From the NCBI GenBank assembly GCA_902785075.1, contig CACZXN010000008.1, positions 1-64,000 on the forward strand: DNA of 64,000 nt. The letters are read 5' to 3'. Under the pieces are notes generated by a model that did not search any database, was not told the origin of the DNA, and saw only the letters and a program-made list of their open reading frames with translations. This document shows, in pieces, positions 61,889 through 64,000 of this stretch (position 1 is the stretch's first letter; the number at the start of each line of letters is the position of its first letter). The position numbers and the translations under genes were made by a program. This stretch comes from an uncultured Bacteroidales bacterium. Lineage in GTDB: Bacteria > Bacteroidota > Bacteroidia > Bacteroidales > Bacteroidaceae.

Positions 61889-62377
61889 ATGATACGGCGG
61901 TTCCTCCATCGATATGGCTTTGGCATCCAGTCACCTTGGGCCTATTCGCTCGTACGCGATGTGCTGTTCGAGTCACTTCGCTATTACGCCTTCGACGACT
62001 TGCGCCATAAACATCCCCATCTCAGCCGTAAGGAGCGGAAGCGCAATGAGCAACTATTCCGGATTGTCAATCATTTCAAGCCTTCAGACATCATCACAGC
62101 AGGCAATTGTCCTCCTGCTACGCTCGATTATCTTCAACAAAAAGGAACTGAGGGAACTGTATTGCTCTATTATTTCGGACCTGAATCATCGAAGGAAACT
62201 ATTCCCACATCCATACCTGATGATGCTGTGGTAGTCATAGACGACATCAGCCGTAGCAATCAAACGTTGTGGGAACAACTGTTGCAGAACCCGCGGGCAA
62301 CAGCCGTATTCGAGATGGGCTATCGAGGCATGATGGTCTTCGACCCAAAGCGCATCAGGCAAACCTACCAGCTATAG
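61889..62377 (+). CDS. Shortened methyltransferase-like protein
   Basis: The 162-residue protein begins with RYGFGIQSPWAYSLVRDVLFE, the typical opening of a Bacteroidetes family of class I SAM-dependent methyltransferase-like proteins (R.G.GIHSP...). It then has SDIITAGNCPPATLDYLQQ, where a glycine-rich SAM loop is expected but only AGNCPPATL is found, and DDAVVVIDDISRSNQTLWE. It is shorter than usual by about 80 residues and may have lost SAM binding. It lies 19 bp after ribF. Confidence 0.6.
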   Translation: MIRRFLHRYGFGIQSPWAYSLVRDVLFESLRYYAFDDLRHKHPHLSRKERKRNEQLFRIVNHFKPSDIITAGNCPPATLDYLQQKGTEGTVLLYYFGPESSKETIPTSIPDDAVVVIDDISRSNQTLWEQLLQNPRATAVFEMGYRGMMVFDPKRIRQTYQL

Positions 62378-62389
62378 GGGCCGAACTCG

Positions 62390-63289
62390 TCATTTCTGTA
62401 TTTTCTTCCACTCCATATTTTGGGAAGCATTGATTTTCAGAAGGGTTTCATAGACGGCATCCTTCTCTTTCTGATTCCCATGCCCACGATAAATATTCAC
62501 CAATTCATCGCGTTTGAAGTCCGTAAAAGTCTGTGGCAGCATGCTGAGCGGTTTGTTGTCGTATGCCGCTTTGAGCATCTCGATAGATTCAGTAATAGCC
62601 GTACGTCCACGATCCACATTGCTCGACATCTCGTCAAGCCCTTCACGATGATACTTGTACATCATCTGTCTGAAAGGTTCCATCGAGGTCTCCATATAAT
62701 CGTTGATGATAGCATGACGATTTTTATTGTTGCTGAAAGCTTTCCAACCAGGCTCTGAAATCGACTGCGCATTGTTTACGATGCTTTCGACCATGTGGAG
62801 CACCTCTGTACCGCCCTTGGGAGAGAAAGTATCGAGATCCAAGCCGATGAACAGATAAGCATAGTAAGCCAACAGAGTTGTGAGGTTGTTATCCATATTC
62901 GTCTCATTGAACTCCAGCGGTTCGTGCTCCACGTAGTCGAAGCTGATTTCCGTATCACGTCGTGAGAACACTGTGGTGTTGTAGGTAGCGTTAAACACAG
63001 GTCGTGTCAGCTGGAACTGCAGTTCGCCCGTAAAATGGTTGTTCTCAGGCTTGTATTGCTTAATCGTGAAGTTCATCGTACAGTTCACACGCTCCTCTTT
63101 GCTATATTGCAAGTCAGTCCACGCACGATTGTTCATGAAAGCTGCAATTTCCTTCTCCAGCGTTTCAAAGATACCGTTGTTCGTACCCTGAACCTGAGAA
63201 TGGTTGATACGAACCGTGCAATTCAACTCCTGTGCCCTCATGCTCAGACACCCGAGTGTAGCGAAAAGAATCAATACCAGATACTTCAT
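62390..63289 (-). CDS. DUF4835 (PorD-like) family secreted protein
   Basis: The 299-residue protein has a signal peptide (SMRAQEL) and the DUF4835 pattern: VRINHSQVQGTNNGIFETLE, AFMNNRAWTDLQYSKEERVN, then NDNLTTLLAYYAYLFIGLDLD-like and DTFSPKGGTE. Members have been linked to type IX secretion as PorD; that label is from memory and the link is not proven here. No T9SS core gene lies in the window. A TATATTTG -7 element is at 63315-63308 on the minus strand. Confidence 0.82.
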   Translation of the reverse strand: MKYLVLILFATLGCLSMRAQELNCTVRINHSQVQGTNNGIFETLEKEIAAFMNNRAWTDLQYSKEERVNCTMNFTIKQYKPENNHFTGELQFQLTRPVFNATYNTTVFSRRDTEISFDYVEHEPLEFNETNMDNNLTTLLAYYAYLFIGLDLDTFSPKGGTEVLHMVESIVNNAQSISEPGWKAFSNNKNRHAIINDYMETSMEPFRQMMYKYHREGLDEMSSNVDRGRTAITESIEMLKAAYDNKPLSMLPQTFTDFKRDELVNIYRGHGNQKEKDAVYETLLKINASQNMEWKKIQK

Positions 63290-63307
63290 GAGTCAAGTTA
63301 TTTGCTG

Positions 63308-63315
63308 CAAATATA
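63308..63315 (-). promoter_or_regulatory. -7 element of the DUF4835 gene
   Basis: TATATTTG on the minus strand fits TAnnTTTG, 18 bp before the start codon. Confidence 0.55.
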
Positions 63316-63562
63316 GCAAATAAAAATGAATGCCACATCTTTTTTTTACAATTATTGGCACAGATACACCATTATTTCACGAAACCCAACGATTTATACG
63401 CAGAATTGGTAATATCGGATAGCGTTAAGTCGCAGCGGTGCACCCCGTCAACCTGAAACCGTAGCCAGACAGATAACAGACAACACAAATCAGCGAACTA
63501 CATCCTCCTTTGCACCCATCACATCTCCGTATATTGACTTTGTACGTCTGCTAAAATACTAT

Positions 63563-63678
63563 AGTACTCCTTAAGGCGCACTCGAGTGCGCCCTAAGGAG
63601 TACTGCAGTGCGCCCTAGGGCGTACCAATCTCCGCACCCATGTATCTAACACGTACCTAAGGGCAATACCCCTTATGG
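63563..63678. repeat. Dispersed palindrome-array element, copy 4 (divergent)
   Basis: TCCTTAAGGC (63568), GCCCTAAGGA (63590) and GCCCTAGGGC (63612) are again at an exact 22-bp period; the 12-bp spacers GCACTCGAGTGC and GTACTGCAGTGC are themselves palindromic or nearly so. The first 42 bp (63563-63604) form one palindrome with a single mismatch. Weaker CCTAAGGG (63656) and CCCCTTATGG (63669) follow. Confidence 0.8.
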
Positions 63679-63800
63679 CTGCAATGGTATATCAAACAAC
63701 AAACGGGCTTCAGTACATAACACCCTATGTCCCCCTTTTGTTTTGCCATAGTGATTCTTATATTTATGCTAGGTTCTACTCTAGTTAATCTCTACTATAT

Positions 63801-63866
63801 CTCTAATTACTGAATTAGAGAAGAACTAGAGAAGAACTAGAGATGAACTAGAGAAGAACTAGAGAT
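63801..63866. repeat. 11-bp tandem repeat with adjoining inverted repeat
   Basis: Four full copies of TAGAGAAGAAC (third copy TAGAGATGAAC) run from 63816 to 63859, with a partial copy after them. Just before them CTCTAATT-ACTG-AATTAGAG (63801-63820) forms a perfect hairpin, and degenerate reverse-complement copies lie at 63774-63800. Confidence 0.85.
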
Positions 63867-64000
63867 ATGATGTGTAAAAAGTAAGGAGTTGTATTGAAAT
63901 AACTTAATAGAATATAAAGAGACTTTAGGGATCACTTGCATAACACTGTGTGTAGATTTAGAAAAAAACATATCATCAGTAAGAACCTACCTATTTATTT

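Larger units (their letters stand above)
63290..64000. other. Noncoding right end with palindrome arrays and tandem repeats
   Basis: There is no gene in this 711-bp stretch. It holds the DUF4835 promoter (63308-63315), repeat copy 4 (63563-63678), and an inverted and tandem AGAGAAGAACT repeat (63801-63866). Other parts hold nothing I recognise. Confidence 0.7.

Overview
The window looks like a chromosomal segment of a Bacteroidota bacterium, most likely a Prevotella-like member of the Bacteroidales. The reasons are: many genes are preceded by the Bacteroidetes -7 element TAnnTTTG, in a few places with a TTTG 19-20 bp upstream; Shine-Dalgarno sequences are essentially absent; and many families are typical of the phylum (DUF4294, DUF4838, DUF4954, DUF4252, DUF4835, DUF5686, Bacteroides-type malate dehydrogenase and ArgE, glutaminyl cyclase). 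I see no phage, insertion sequence, CRISPR array or rRNA.

Layout. (1) 1-9270, minus strand, AT-rich: a probable exopolysaccharide synthesis and export operon. It encodes a membrane HEAT-repeat protein, a processive GT2 synthase, a TPR/outer-membrane barrel protein, a DUF4838 lipoprotein and a DUF1573-OmpA lipoprotein, followed by DUF4294 and a partial MG2-domain protein; a stand-alone response regulator sits just upstream. (2) 10-24.5 kb: housekeeping genes (mdh, an aminopeptidase P, argE-like, prfB with CYTH/VanZ/NSS transporter, and an hflX-DUF4954-M16 operon), plus a candidate small RNA near 18.1 kb. (3) 24.7-28.8 kb: a five-gene cluster of VTC polyphosphate-polymerase domain, DUF4956 membrane protein, DUF2490 outer-membrane protein, dockerin-like protein and a Cthe_2159-type beta-helix carbohydrate-binding protein. 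(4) 28.8-34.1 kb: pyrH, metG, thioesterase, dprA and a periplasmic cyclohexadienyl-dehydratase-like protein. (5) 34-35.4 kb: repeat-rich junk with a gene remnant. (6) 35.4-43.3 kb: etfBA with an acyl-CoA dehydrogenase, an acyl-CoA/ACP ligase, two glycosyltransferases, and tRNA-Asn and tRNA-Leu. (7) 43.9-57 kb: an unknown membrane protein, tyrS, gpmI, DUF5686, an S41 protease, and a peptide-processing run (alpha/beta hydrolase, C26-M19 fusion, glutaminyl cyclase, sufE). (8) 57.1-59.9 kb: an ECF sigma/anti-sigma module flanked by DUF4252 proteins. (9) 59.9-63.3 kb: GH43, ribF, a shortened methyltransferase-like protein and DUF4835.

The strongest candidates for something undescribed are three. 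First, a dispersed intergenic element (13.2, 18.3, 43.4 and 63.6 kb) made of 10-bp GC palindromes of the CCCCTAGGGG type at an exact 22-bp period; in two copies it adjoins homogenised 17-bp GTTGCA-type units, separated in part by ATAG. Second, the exopolysaccharide operon. Third, the VTC/DUF4956/dockerin/beta-helix surface cluster. All functional calls come from reading motifs by eye; no database search was possible.
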